Positions 24,807-33,166 of a stretch of 44,305 bases of DNA are shown in pieces. Position 1 is the first letter of the stretch. Each line of letters opens with the position of its first letter. The position numbers and the translations under genes are program-made. The stretch comes from Nitrospirota bacterium (GTDB lineage Bacteria > Nitrospirota > Thermodesulfovibrionia > Thermodesulfovibrionales > Dissulfurispiraceae): contig JAJYXI010000079.1 in the NCBI GenBank assembly GCA_021791055.1, positions 1-44,305 on the forward strand, in the 5' to 3' direction. The notes beneath the pieces were generated by a model that saw nothing but the letters and a program-made list of their open reading frames with translations, made no database searches and had not been told where the DNA came from.

Positions 24807-25342
24807 TTTGTCTTTTCTTTTAATCTCTGCTGTTTGTACTTTATAAAAGGAATCTCTTTATACATGCCTTTCACAACATATTCGCCAAACCATAAAAACT
24901 CCTCGGCAGTCTGGGTGGCGCCGATGTATCTTGTTATCTCATTTCCATTCAGGTCATAGAAAACAATTGTGGGAGTGGCGCGGACACGATTAATTTTTGC
25001 ATATTTTTTCTGAGGCATGGTCTTTCCCTTGAAATCCGTGATCTCCGCATCACCCCTCATGTCCACAGTGAAGATGAGAAAGTGCTTCTTATAAAATTTC
25101 TGGACTTCCTGCTGGATGAATATCTTTTCACGCATCCAGTGGCAAAATGGTCAATCATCCTCTTCGAAAAAGAGCATGATGCCTTTCTTGCCCTGCTTCT
25201 GGGCGGTCTGGAGCTCTTCCGGAAGGTCCCCGAATGTTGCATCAAAAAATCCGGCAGCGGAGCCGCCTGCATTTGGTGAAGCAGCCTGCGATATGCCGGT
25301 CAGCATCAATATTGTCAGCAGGATTACACTGAGAGTTTTCAT
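24803..25342 (-). CDS. Probable selenocysteine-containing thioredoxin-like protein (UxxC)
   Basis: One frame runs from the ATG at 25342 (after GAGGTGGG) to the stop at 24803, interrupted only by a TGA at 25153-25151. Decoded as selenocysteine (U64), the product is 179 residues: a signal peptide (LSVILLTILMLTGISQAA), then a thioredoxin fold of the SoxW/DsbD-C-terminal type with FFEEDD-U-PFCHWM where homologues have CxxC, and the cis-proline RATPTIVF. The paralogue at 35937-36332 has FYEKGCRWCERM at the same place. A 7-bp hairpin follows the TGA. The alternative is a nonsense mutation or base error; the intact 115 codons downstream and the exact active-site position argue against decay. It should reduce disulfide or persulfide bonds in the periplasm. 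Confidence 0.8.
25112..25139 (-). promoter_or_regulatory. Candidate bacterial SECIS hairpin
   Basis: In the minus-strand mRNA CUGGAUG (25139-25133) pairs with CAUCCAG (25118-25112), seven perfect pairs around the 14-base loop CGUGAAAAGAUAUU. The loop begins 18 bases after the UGA and has G as its second base. As I recall the rules, bacterial SECIS loops have a G in the first two positions, 3-14 bases, and start roughly 16-37 bases from the UGA, so this fits. Confidence 0.65.
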
Positions 25343-25352
25343 ATCCCACCTC

Positions 25353-25874
25353 TTATTTTTTGTACATCTCTATAACATCATTTATGAGATCTTCAACCAA
25401 TTTTTCAACAGGGTCAAGGACGTCTTTGCCGCTGTCATCTTTCCAGATAAGATGTCTGTAAGAGAGATACACCTTCTTCTCATCATCGGGCAGGGTATAG
25501 ACCATTATCTGGTAAGGGCAGAATGCAAGAAAGTGGGGATTCCTCTCCATCATATCCCTTGAGATGACAGCGCTGCAGAATTCAAGGACATTTGCCTTTC
25601 CGAATATCTTTTTTGTCCTGCCAAGCTCCCTGCCGGTCCTCTCCAGCATCTCGCCAACATGGGAGACGCTGGATACGGTCAGGCCCCTCTCATTTAGTGC
25701 CGTCTCCAGTCCCTTCCATATCTCATCATAATCGGCATATACTGAATAGATAACAACAGGCTCCTTACACCTGCTATCTTCGACACCCCCCTTTAATTCC
25801 CCCCTTAGTAAGGGGGGATATAGGAAGGTGAGGGCAAATAAGACAAAAGCAAAAAGTATATATCGGTTCAGCAT
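25353..25874 (-). CDS. DUF302-family exported protein
   Basis: This 173-residue protein has an N-terminal signal (LFAFVLFALTFLYP) and the DUF302 pattern: a YSVYADYDEIWKGLETALNERGLTV start, a central FGKANVLEFCSAVISRDMME segment and LAFCPYQIMVYTLPDDEKKVYLSYR. DUF302 proteins are often linked with sulfur or redox genes, but their function is not settled. Residues 20-31 (PPLLRGELKGGV) are encoded by a C/G-run inverted repeat that appears to have inserted after the signal peptide. It is the second gene of the rhodanese operon. Confidence 0.82.
   Translation of the reverse strand: MLNRYILFAFVLFALTFLYPPLLRGELKGGVEDSRCKEPVVIYSVYADYDEIWKGLETALNERGLTVSSVSHVGEMLERTGRELGRTKKIFGKANVLEFCSAVISRDMMERNPHFLAFCPYQIMVYTLPDDEKKVYLSYRHLIWKDDSGKDVLDPVEKLVEDLINDVIEMYKK
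25784..25817. repeat. C/G-run inverted repeat inside the DUF302 gene
   Basis: CCCCCCTT (25799-25806) and AAGGGGGG (25810-25817) pair around AGT, next to another run CACCCCCCTTTAA. Such elements usually lie between genes; here the copy keeps the frame and adds about twelve residues after the signal peptide. A related half element occurs near 11350. Confidence 0.6.
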
Positions 25875-25905
25875 ATCTTTTAGTATAACAAAACTCTACG
25901 GCTGT

Positions 25906-26808
25906 TTATTTCCCGGCGCTTTCATCGATTATGGGCAGACTCTGGTCGCTGGACCATTCATCTATTCCGCCAAAGTATATACGCGCATTATATCCCATGT
26001 TCTTCAGTACTGCAAATAAAAATGCCGCCTTCGGTCCCCAGTTGCAGTAAGTTATAACTTCCCTGTCCTTTGTAACGCCCTTTTTATTGAGTATGCCGGC
26101 AACCTCTTTGGGTGATTTAAAGGTCTCTTTCGGGTCCTGAAGGTCGTGCCACTCAAGGAGTTTTGCCCCCGGTATATGACCCATGCTCGATTCACCGGTA
26201 AATTCATCCGGCAGCCTTCCATCCAATATATGGATGCCCTTTTTTAAGTTCTTTGCAAGCCAGTCCGCATTAACCACAAATTCTTTCCTCAGATTAGACT
26301 TGAAGACAGATGGTTTTATAACCGGGACATCTGCGGTTAATGGATGTTTCTCTTCTTCCCACCGCTTCTTGCCTCCTGAAAGTATCCGGGCCTTATCCTG
26401 TCCGTATATCGCAAGTACCGTCCATGCAAGGCCAGCGCCTTTATCCAGTTCAGTGCCGCTGTCATAAATGATTACCTTTGAATCATTACTTATGCCGATG
26501 CCTCCCAGAATTTCTTCCACCCTTTCAGGCCGTATTGGAAAGCCGGTTTGCCTCTGATAATCCCTGTCTATGGACGTTTTTATCTTGCTGATGGGAAGAA
26601 CCACGGCGCCGGGGATATGGGACTTCTTGTAAATACCCTCCTCGGTAGCCTCAACTATCACAACACCGGGCTTCCCCATTATTTTTGACAGTTCCGAGGG
26701 CTTTATCAGGACATCCGAACCCTCGGCCTTTCCAGATGCGCCCTGAATAAACAAAAGGGCCAATAGAAGATATATGGCAGATGCAAAAACTTTCCTCATC
26801 GATCTCAT
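25906..26808 (-). CDS. Exported two-domain rhodanese (thiosulfate sulfurtransferase)
   Basis: This 300-residue protein has a signal peptide (FASAIYLLLALLFIQGASG) followed by two rhodanese domains, the SseA/TST layout. The inactive N-terminal domain spans SELSKIMGKPGVVIVEATEEG to IIYDSGTELDKGAGLAW; the C-terminal domain ends in the active loop VITYCNWGPKAAF, where Cys would carry the persulfide. The loop lacks the usual second Arg (CRxGxxA), so its preferred donor may differ. It starts the operon with DUF302, the selenoprotein, TolC and MFP, and sits behind a sigma-54 promoter with an SD of CGGAGG. Confidence 0.9.
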   Translation of the reverse strand: MRSMRKVFASAIYLLLALLFIQGASGKAEGSDVLIKPSELSKIMGKPGVVIVEATEEGIYKKSHIPGAVVLPISKIKTSIDRDYQRQTGFPIRPERVEEILGGIGISNDSKVIIYDSGTELDKGAGLAWTVLAIYGQDKARILSGGKKRWEEEKHPLTADVPVIKPSVFKSNLRKEFVVNADWLAKNLKKGIHILDGRLPDEFTGESSMGHIPGAKLLEWHDLQDPKETFKSPKEVAGILNKKGVTKDREVITYCNWGPKAAFLFAVLKNMGYNARIYFGGIDEWSSDQSLPIIDESAGK

Positions 26809-26848
26809 CTTTAAACCTCCGGTGAATTTTTATATTTTATTATTTAGT

Positions 26849-26864
26849 AGCATAATCTATGCCA
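26849..26864 (-). promoter_or_regulatory. Sigma-54 promoter of the rhodanese operon (P3)
   Basis: The minus strand reads TGGCATAGATTATGCT, with GG and GC at the -24/-12 spacing (GG-N10-GC) and TGGCA and TGC intact. Expected start of transcription is near 26838, 30 bases before the rhodanese ATG. The preceding gene encodes a sigma-54 activator. Confidence 0.78.
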
Positions 26865-26905
26865 AAAAAGGGATTCAGAAATTAAAAGATTCTCCAGGAT
26901 ATAAA

Positions 26906-26954
26906 TGTTCAAAGAAGAACAGAAAGGCAGATTGCAAATGTTCCTTTATGAACA
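26906..26954. promoter_or_regulatory. Paired activator sites upstream of P3
   Basis: Two perfect palindromes, TGTTC-AAAGAA-GAACA (26906-26921) and TGTTC-CTTTAT-GAACA (26939-26954), have centres 33 bp apart. They lie about 75 and 108 bp before the predicted start, the usual place for enhancer sites of NtrC-type activators. The same motif recurs upstream of both sox promoters. Confidence 0.78.
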
Positions 26955-26961
26955 GGGGCTT

Positions 26962-28302
26962 CTAAATGAGCTTGTATTTCACCATTCTTAATCTAAGCTG
27001 TCTCCTCGTAATGCCGAGGCGGGCTGCTGCCCTTGTCTGATTCCAGTTCTCTTCCTCAAGGGTCTTTAAAACTACAGCCCGTTCGAGCTCATCGAGTTTG
27101 AAGCCTGAAAGGTCGGTTATACCCTTTGAGACGGCATCTCCTGAGCCTTTATTGATTATTTTATTCGGAAGGTCATCAAGGGCGATAGTCTCCTGTTTGG
27201 TCAGTACAATGGCCCTCTCTATGATATTCTCAAGCTCCCTTATATTTCCTGTCCAGTCATAACTCAAAAGTGCGTCCATTGCCATCTGATCGATCCCCTT
27301 TATGAATTTCTGGTTCTCAAGGGCATATTTTTTTATAAAGAGGTGGGCGAGCAAGGGAATATCTTCTTTCCGTTCCCTCAAGGGCGGCATATGTATGGAT
27401 ATTACATTAAGGCGGTAGTAAAGGTCCTCCCTGAATCCTCCTGTCTCGATCTCCTTTTCGAGATTTCTGTTTGTTGCCGCAATTATCCTGCAATCGGCTT
27501 TTATCGGCTTGTTCCCCCCTATCCTGTAGAATTCTTTTTCCTGTATAACCCTCAGTAGTTTCACCTGCATGGATAAGGGCATCTCTCCTATCTCATCAAG
27601 GAAAAGCGTTCCTTTGTTGGCTGTTTCCACCTTGCCTATCTCCTTTGACATCGCTCCGGTATATGCACCTGCCTCGTGTCCGAAGAGTTCATTCTCGATG
27701 AGATCCTTGGGTATTGCAGCACAGTTTATTGCCACGAAGGGAAACTCCCTTCTCTGAGATGCATTGTGTATGGCCCTTGCCACAAGCTCCTTGCCTGTCC
27801 CTGACTCTCCTGTTATGAGTATATTTGCACGGCTGCTGCTGACAACATCAATAGCAGATAAAACATCCTGAATTGCCCTGCTGTTACCGATTATACCGTA
27901 TTGTTCCTGTTGGTACCCTGTTTGACTTTTTACCGATATATGGCTGTGAATCAATGCATGTTTGATTATGGCAAGCATCTCGTCATGCTCGATGGGTTTG
28001 GTGAGATAATTGGCAGCGCCTATCTTCATTGCCTCCACTGCATTCTCTATGCTGCCATAGGCTGTGATCACTATGACAGGAAGCTCCGGCGTCTTCTCCT
28101 TCACCCACTTTAACAGGTCAAGCCCTGACCTGCCTGGAAGCCTCATATCCGTAATAATTAAATCAAAGCCTGAATCGGCAAGCCTTGAAACAGCCTCCTC
28201 ATAACTCCTCGCTGTCTCAACATGAAATCCTTCCTGCTTTAAGAATTTATTGAGCACGAGGAGTATATTTCTTTCGTCATCCACTACCAGTATTTTTTCC
28301 AT
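26962..28302 (-). CDS. NtrC-family sigma-54-dependent response regulator
   Basis: This 446-residue activator has a receiver domain (VVDDERN, phosphoacceptor in LIITDMRLPG near residue 53), an AAA+ central domain with Walker A GESGTGKE, the GAYTGA sigma-54 contact loop (a GAFTGA variant found in active proteins), Walker B LFLDEIGEM, and a C-terminal Fis-type helix-turn-helix (NQTRAAARLGITRRQLRLRM). The ATG is 2 bases past the kinase stop. It is the third gene of a binding-protein/kinase/regulator unit between the sox genes and the rhodanese operon and is the prime candidate to bind the TGTTC-N6-GAACA sites. Confidence 0.93.
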   Translation of the reverse strand: MEKILVVDDERNILLVLNKFLKQEGFHVETARSYEEAVSRLADSGFDLIITDMRLPGRSGLDLLKWVKEKTPELPVIVITAYGSIENAVEAMKIGAANYLTKPIEHDEMLAIIKHALIHSHISVKSQTGYQQEQYGIIGNSRAIQDVLSAIDVVSSSRANILITGESGTGKELVARAIHNASQRREFPFVAINCAAIPKDLIENELFGHEAGAYTGAMSKEIGKVETANKGTLFLDEIGEMPLSMQVKLLRVIQEKEFYRIGGNKPIKADCRIIAATNRNLEKEIETGGFREDLYYRLNVISIHMPPLRERKEDIPLLAHLFIKKYALENQKFIKGIDQMAMDALLSYDWTGNIRELENIIERAIVLTKQETIALDDLPNKIINKGSGDAVSKGITDLSGFKLDELERAVVLKTLEEENWNQTRAAARLGITRRQLRLRMVKYKLI

Positions 28303-28304
28303 GA

Positions 28305-29810
28305 CTACCTTTTTGTATCTACCCCTTCCATGGCTAAAGATTCCAATTTAAGCCCGCCGGCATTCGCAATATGTCTATCTCCCGCTAAAAGCCTTATAAC
28401 GAAATGCGCTCCCCTTTCAGACGGGATTAATTTTATATCGCCGTGATGGGCTAATATTATCTTATAAACAGTGGCAAGGCCGAGTCCGGTGCCGTCAGCC
28501 CTTGTTGTAAAGAAGGGCTGGAATATCTTCTGGGCTATCTCCCCTGGTATTCCGGGTCCTGTGTCCTTTACATAAATCTCCAGCCACTCATCCGATACCT
28601 TGTATTCTACTGTTATGGCACCATCCCTTTTCATTGCCTGGATTGCGTTCATAAAGAGATTTACAAACACCTGCTTTAATAGTGTGGGGTCGCCCATGAT
28701 CCCGGGAACCATGTCTTCATTCTTTTTAATCACCTTCACATTAGACTCTTCAAGATCGGGCTCCAGCAGGTCGATAACCCTGTTTATAATATCGCCCACA
28801 TCACAATAAACAAAAGATGGCGAAGGCATTTTTGCAAACCTGAAAAATTCGTCGGCCATCATGGTCATTTCGCGGGTCTCGTCTTTGATAACGGCTATAT
28901 ACTCCCGCATTTCCGCCATATCATCGGATCGCTCGATTCCCGAGATGGCGCCGCGAATGGAATGGAGGCTGTTCCTTAATTCATGGGCTATCTGTGCCGA
29001 CATCTCTCCCACTGTTGCCATACATGTAAGCATCTCCCTTTCCTCCGACATCCTCCTGAATTCAGACAGGTACCTCTTAAGGTCTTCTATCATATTATAA
29101 AAGGCGTGCCTCAACTGTACCGTCTCATCCCTGTCCGATGGATCATACAGTTTGATATGCCTTAAGCCTATCTCTTTTTCGAATGCCTCTATCTCCTTTG
29201 AGAGAGATGTTATAGGACGCGTCATTATCATTGAAACAATAAATGAACCGCCGATGCCGACGGCAAATATGATTAATGAAAGATACATGAGCTGGATTAT
29301 TGTCTTTTTGAATTCCTTATTGAGGGCTGCATCTTCGGCGTCAAGATCAAAGTCGATCTCAAGCCCTCCCAAAATATCCCCCGATATTCCGATGGGTATA
29401 AACATCCGGCTTTCGCCCTCATTTCTAAATGTGCCGCTGCTTGCATCCTCAAGTTTCTTTAACAGTGCGTCATCAAGTTTGCCTATTTTTTCCAGCGTAT
29501 CCGAGGAGATGACAATTCCCTGTTTATCTATAATCTTTATGGCCTTTGCCTGGCCTGAAGATTTCAACAGCCGGATCTGCTCCATCAAAAAACCGTAATC
29601 TTCAGAGATGATGGCGTCAGAGGCATTTATCGCCAGTTTCTCGGCAACGCTTTTGTGGAACTGCTGGCGCTGAATATTGAGATTTCTCCTGGATGAGGAA
29701 AGAACCACTATGCTTACAGATATATAGATTGTCACTATCAGCAGCATCATATAAAGGACGCCCTTGGTTTTTATGCTCGTCCGCTTATTCAGGTCTCTTA
29801 AGGCTTTCAT
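28305..29810 (-). CDS. Membrane sensor histidine kinase
   Basis: This 501-residue kinase has two membrane helices ([19 protein letters not shown] near residue 20 and [21 protein letters not shown] near 180) flanking a small periplasmic sensor domain, then HAMP, the HisKA motif [11 protein letters not shown] near residue 280 and an ATPase domain with [25 protein letters not shown] and [13 protein letters not shown]. It is coupled to the upstream tandem binding protein and the downstream sigma-54 regulator, its obvious partner. The arrangement suggests a ligand-bound binding protein triggers the kinase. Confidence 0.92.
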   Translation of the reverse strand: MKALRDLNKRTSIKTKGVLYMMLLIVTIYISVSIVVLSSSRRNLNIQRQQFHKSVAEKLAINASDAIISEDYGFLMEQIRLLKSSGQAKAIKIIDKQGIVISSDTLEKIGKLDDALLKKLEDASSGTFRNEGESRMFIPIGISGDILGGLEIDFDLDAEDAALNKEFKKTIIQLMYLSLIIFAVGIGGSFIVSMIMTRPITSLSKEIEAFEKEIGLRHIKLYDPSDRDETVQLRHAFYNMIEDLKRYLSEFRRMSEEREMLTCMATVGEMSAQIAHELRNSLHSIRGAISGIERSDDMAEMREYIAVIKDETREMTMMADEFFRFAKMPSPSFVYCDVGDIINRVIDLLEPDLEESNVKVIKKNEDMVPGIMGDPTLLKQVFVNLFMNAIQAMKRDGAITVEYKVSDEWLEIYVKDTGPGIPGEIAQKIFQPFFTTRADGTGLGLATVYKIILAHHGDIKLIPSERGAHFVIRLLAGDRHIANAGGLKLESLAMEGVDTKR

Positions 29811-29812
29811 AT

Positions 29813-31405
29813 TTACTCGCCCTCCATTATCCTGAATGCCTTTATCCCTGTCTGCTGCAGTTGCCGGTTCTGCCTTTTGGAGTACCGTGAGAGATGTCTT
29901 TTTACATCATCGACAAACCTTCTGTCCATGTCTTTCCTTGCGCTTAATACCCATTCAGGAAGTGAAAGGGTTTTAGCAAGTATCACGATGCGGCTCAAGT
30001 CTATGTCATTCTCCATGGACTTCAACGCCTGAAGGCTCACAAACCCTGCATCAACCGAGCCTCTATAGACCTGCATGATCACATTCTCATATGTCTTCAG
30101 CTCCACAAACTTTATTCCATTCATCGGCACTCCGCCGGCAGTTAATAAATTCTTCTGGGAAAGATAACCTCCGTCTGAATGCAGGGATGTTATGCCAATC
30201 CTCCTGGCAGCCAGGTCTTTAACTGTTTTAATATTGCTTACCGCGTGAACAATAATCACTCCCGCGTTGTCCACAGGATTGCCGGCCTCAGCAGCAATTC
30301 CCCTTACCCTGCCTGTCTTTTTTGTCTCCATATAGAGATAGTGGTTCTGGAGGAAGAAATCCCCCTCTCCATTATTCATCATTTTTATAAATGCCTCCAC
30401 ATTCTCAGGGATAATAAGCTGAAACTTGCTTCCTGTCATTCTCTCGAGGTGCTCTATCAAGGGATTTAACTGGATAAAGACATCGGGACCAAAGGATACG
30501 GGCTCAACAATAAATCTCTTTCCTCCATGCTGCTTCAGGATTATGCCTTCCTTCTCTCCGGGGATGCTGCTCATCAAGACCCTTACTATGTCATAGTCGC
30601 TGTCCTTTGTCTCTGAAAAGCCGTCAACTCCTGCTCCGATACTGCCGAGGATATCCTTTTTGTTTTTCAGACTGTTTACAGAAAGCATTGCATTTTTGAG
30701 ATTATGTACAAGGCCTTTGCCGATGGCTGCCCTTGCAACAAAGAGATACTGGGGAATGGAATATGAATACCTCAGCACCCTGAGACCGCTGTTTAAATAT
30801 GGCTTTGCCGCCATCTCAGGCACCCCTGTGGCATCAAACATCCTGGCCATTACAGCGGTCAGCGAACTCTCATCCGAGCCTAATTTCACAACCTCGAGGA
30901 AGTCCTTGTCCGAAATCCCCACTCTCTGGAGCATTATCTTTGGCAGAAGGCCTGAACCGGGGCACTTGTATCTGCCATATGCAAAGCTCTTATCCAAAAG
31001 GTCGGCGGTCTTTTTAACAGGGGAATCGTCGCGAACAACCAGAACGCTTCTCTCCTCTGTGGAGCCATTTATGCTGAGCCTCACAAGGGGCACAATTGAT
31101 GTCTTGCTGTATGCATCGCAATAGATAGTGGGGCAAAGGAATGCTATATCCGCATCTCCCTTTTCGAGATGCTTAAGCACATCAGCGGTCTCCCTTGCCA
31201 CTTTGATTTTTATGGATATGTTCAGCTTATCCTCAAGGTATCTCTTCAACGGAAGGAAATTTTTATACATGGTTGACGGCGACTGAAGAGGGATGAGCAT
31301 CATGGTTATCTGCTGTTTGGATAACGCAGGTGAATTACAGAGAAGGACAAGGGCAATTATCAGAATAATCCTTTTAAAAAGAGTGGAATGGAAGAAAAAC
31401 CTCAT
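29813..31405 (-). CDS. Tandem PhnD-like periplasmic binding protein (sensor component)
   Basis: This 530-residue exported protein (signal IILIIALVLLCNSPALS) contains two consecutive PhnD-type binding domains: the first from ITMMLIPLQSPSTMYKNFLP (about residue 33) to about 265, the second from VSFGPDVFIQLNPLIEHLERM (about 290) to near 500. The PhnD fold binds phosphonates, phosphite and other oxyanions. Encoded directly before a kinase and regulator and with no transport genes nearby, it more likely senses a ligand, perhaps a sulfur oxyanion, than imports it. That ligand is an inference. Confidence 0.85.
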   Translation of the reverse strand: MRFFFHSTLFKRIILIIALVLLCNSPALSKQQITMMLIPLQSPSTMYKNFLPLKRYLEDKLNISIKIKVARETADVLKHLEKGDADIAFLCPTIYCDAYSKTSIVPLVRLSINGSTEERSVLVVRDDSPVKKTADLLDKSFAYGRYKCPGSGLLPKIMLQRVGISDKDFLEVVKLGSDESSLTAVMARMFDATGVPEMAAKPYLNSGLRVLRYSYSIPQYLFVARAAIGKGLVHNLKNAMLSVNSLKNKKDILGSIGAGVDGFSETKDSDYDIVRVLMSSIPGEKEGIILKQHGGKRFIVEPVSFGPDVFIQLNPLIEHLERMTGSKFQLIIPENVEAFIKMMNNGEGDFFLQNHYLYMETKKTGRVRGIAAEAGNPVDNAGVIIVHAVSNIKTVKDLAARRIGITSLHSDGGYLSQKNLLTAGGVPMNGIKFVELKTYENVIMQVYRGSVDAGFVSLQALKSMENDIDLSRIVILAKTLSLPEWVLSARKDMDRRFVDDVKRHLSRYSKRQNRQLQQTGIKAFRIMEGE

Positions 31406-31437
31406 TTTTAAATTATATAGGAAAGGTGGGGGGATTT

Positions 31438-31467
31438 CGCAAGGGGGACAGACAGGTCCCCCTTGCG
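31438..31467 (-). terminator. Strong hairpin after soxB
   Basis: CGCAAGGGGGAC (31438-31449) and GTCCCCCTTGCG (31456-31467) form a perfect 12-bp stem with a 6-base loop, 17 bases after the soxB stop. No U-tract follows, so it could be a partial terminator or a 3' protective structure that lowers expression of the sensor genes relative to sox. Confidence 0.6.
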
Positions 31468-31483
31468 TGTAGAGAGAAAGAGT

Positions 31484-33145
31484 TTAGACTATCATCTTCG
31501 GCCTTGCAGGCTTTATCTTTATAGTCTTCTTCTTTTTGATATAATTGATGACAATATCATAAACAGGAGGCCCCGGCTGTTCCTCCATGGAAGCCCATCC
31601 TGCCATTGTGTATTCCTTGTCAGGGTGAACAGCCTTGCCCCGGACCTTCAGGTCATGTATCCTGTTGCCCATTTTTTCATTCACCTTAACAGTGAAGTCC
31701 AGGCCCGCTGACCTCACCATGTCTCCTCCCTGCTGTTTATATGGGTCGGGATTGAAGATATTGTCAGATATGTCTTCCAGTATCTCTTTCAGGAAGCTGC
31801 CTTTTATCTTTGTCTTGTATGTATTTGCATATGTGATGGCTGTCTGTGAATAGACATCATCTGCTGTAATAGGCCCCGGGAGAATTGTCCTTCCCCACCT
31901 GAAGCCTGCAGAAAGGGCGAACTCTGCATCGTAGTGGTCGATCATCGCCTCACATATAAGGTCATCAAAGGTGCCGTCCAGATTGCCTCTGCGGTAAAGG
32001 ATATCCTCTGTGTGTCCCAAAACCTCATCAAGCTTTGCCTTGTGGGGCCTTCTTATATCCTCTACGAGCTTTGACATTTCAGGGTCGGGATCTATCATCT
32101 CGGACATAACAGGTATGAGCCTGAATGAATAATCAACCATCTTCTTATTCTTCACCTCGATGTCCATCCTTGAGAGGAACTTTCCATAACAACCCGTGTT
32201 TACCACAAGGGTCTTGCCCACCTGTATGGGCTTTGGTATTCCATCATGGGTATGGCCGCCGAAGATTACATCGATGCCCTTCACCCTGCTTGCCATCTTC
32301 TTGTCCACATCACAGCCGTTATGGGAAAGAACGATAACGAGGTCGACACCCTTTGCCCTCACCTCATTCACGGTCTTCTGCATGTTTTCGTCTTTGATGC
32401 CGAATGACCAGTTCGGTATGAATCTCCTCGGATTGGCTATGGGCGTGTAGGGAAATGCCTGGCCTATTACTGCAACAGATAGGCCATTGACCGTTTTTAT
32501 TTCATAGGGTTTGAATATGGGGTCTCCCCATGTGGATTCGTTGACATTCTGGGCAACAAAGGGGAAATTCATCATCTTTACAAGCTCAAGAACCCTCTCT
32601 TCGGGATATGTGAATTCCCAGTGGCCTGTCATGACCTCGCAGCCGAGGAGATTAAAGACCCTCACCATGTCTTCTCCGCGGCTCCAGAGGGCTGTTGCAG
32701 ATCCCTGGAGGGTGTCGCCGCCATCAAGATACAAAACCTTGTTATGCCTTTCAGCCTTCACCCTCTTAATCAGTGGGGCTATATGGGCAACTCCTCCAAC
32801 CTTTCCGTATTTCTTTGCAAGGGCCGAGAAGTTGTCGCTGGTATATGCATAGGCCTCAAGGGTATCAGGCTTATACCCATAATATTTCAGAAGATCCTTG
32901 CCCGTAAGATGCGGCGGCTTGCCCTTATTTATACCCACCCCTATGTTTACATCAGGCTCCCTGTAATACATGGGAATGAGCTGCGCATGGATGTCTGTGG
33001 TGTGCAGTATTGTGATATTTCCTTTTGAATCGAATTTGAACAGATTCTCCGGCCTTAAACTCTTTGCGAGGGCTGCCGGTGATACAGCAGCAGTTCCTGC
33101 AGCGAGTGTCGCCATCCAGAGAAATTCCCTTCTTGTAAGCGCCAT
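31484..33145 (-). CDS. soxB: SoxB sulfate thioesterase
   Basis: This 553-residue periplasmic enzyme hydrolyses sulfate from the Cys-bound S-sulfonate on SoxY. It has a twin-arginine signal (LTRREFLWMATLAAGTAA) and dimanganese metallophosphatase motifs: HTTDIHAQ near residue 48, LDGGDTLQGS, VLSHNGCD and GGHTHDG, plus a 5'-nucleotidase-like C-terminal domain. Length is close to the family norm. It is the last sox structural gene of the operon; soxCD do not follow. Confidence 0.95.
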   Translation of the reverse strand: MALTRREFLWMATLAAGTAAVSPAALAKSLRPENLFKFDSKGNITILHTTDIHAQLIPMYYREPDVNIGVGINKGKPPHLTGKDLLKYYGYKPDTLEAYAYTSDNFSALAKKYGKVGGVAHIAPLIKRVKAERHNKVLYLDGGDTLQGSATALWSRGEDMVRVFNLLGCEVMTGHWEFTYPEERVLELVKMMNFPFVAQNVNESTWGDPIFKPYEIKTVNGLSVAVIGQAFPYTPIANPRRFIPNWSFGIKDENMQKTVNEVRAKGVDLVIVLSHNGCDVDKKMASRVKGIDVIFGGHTHDGIPKPIQVGKTLVVNTGCYGKFLSRMDIEVKNKKMVDYSFRLIPVMSEMIDPDPEMSKLVEDIRRPHKAKLDEVLGHTEDILYRRGNLDGTFDDLICEAMIDHYDAEFALSAGFRWGRTILPGPITADDVYSQTAITYANTYKTKIKGSFLKEILEDISDNIFNPDPYKQQGGDMVRSAGLDFTVKVNEKMGNRIHDLKVRGKAVHPDKEYTMAGWASMEEQPGPPVYDIVINYIKKKKTIKIKPARPKMIV

Positions 33146-33166
33146 TTGACCTCCTCCTAAGCTGTT

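Noticed and set aside
24803-25135. A separate short thioredoxin gene starting at the ATG at 25135
   Set aside because: It would lack a signal peptide and the first active-site residue. The upstream frame supplies both, joined through a single TGA, so the two are one gene.
31406-31483. A promoter for the sensor genes (TATATAAT before 31405)
   Set aside because: The -10-like word is good, but the best -35 candidate (TTGCGA) is 19 bases away and overlaps the hairpin, so support is weak.
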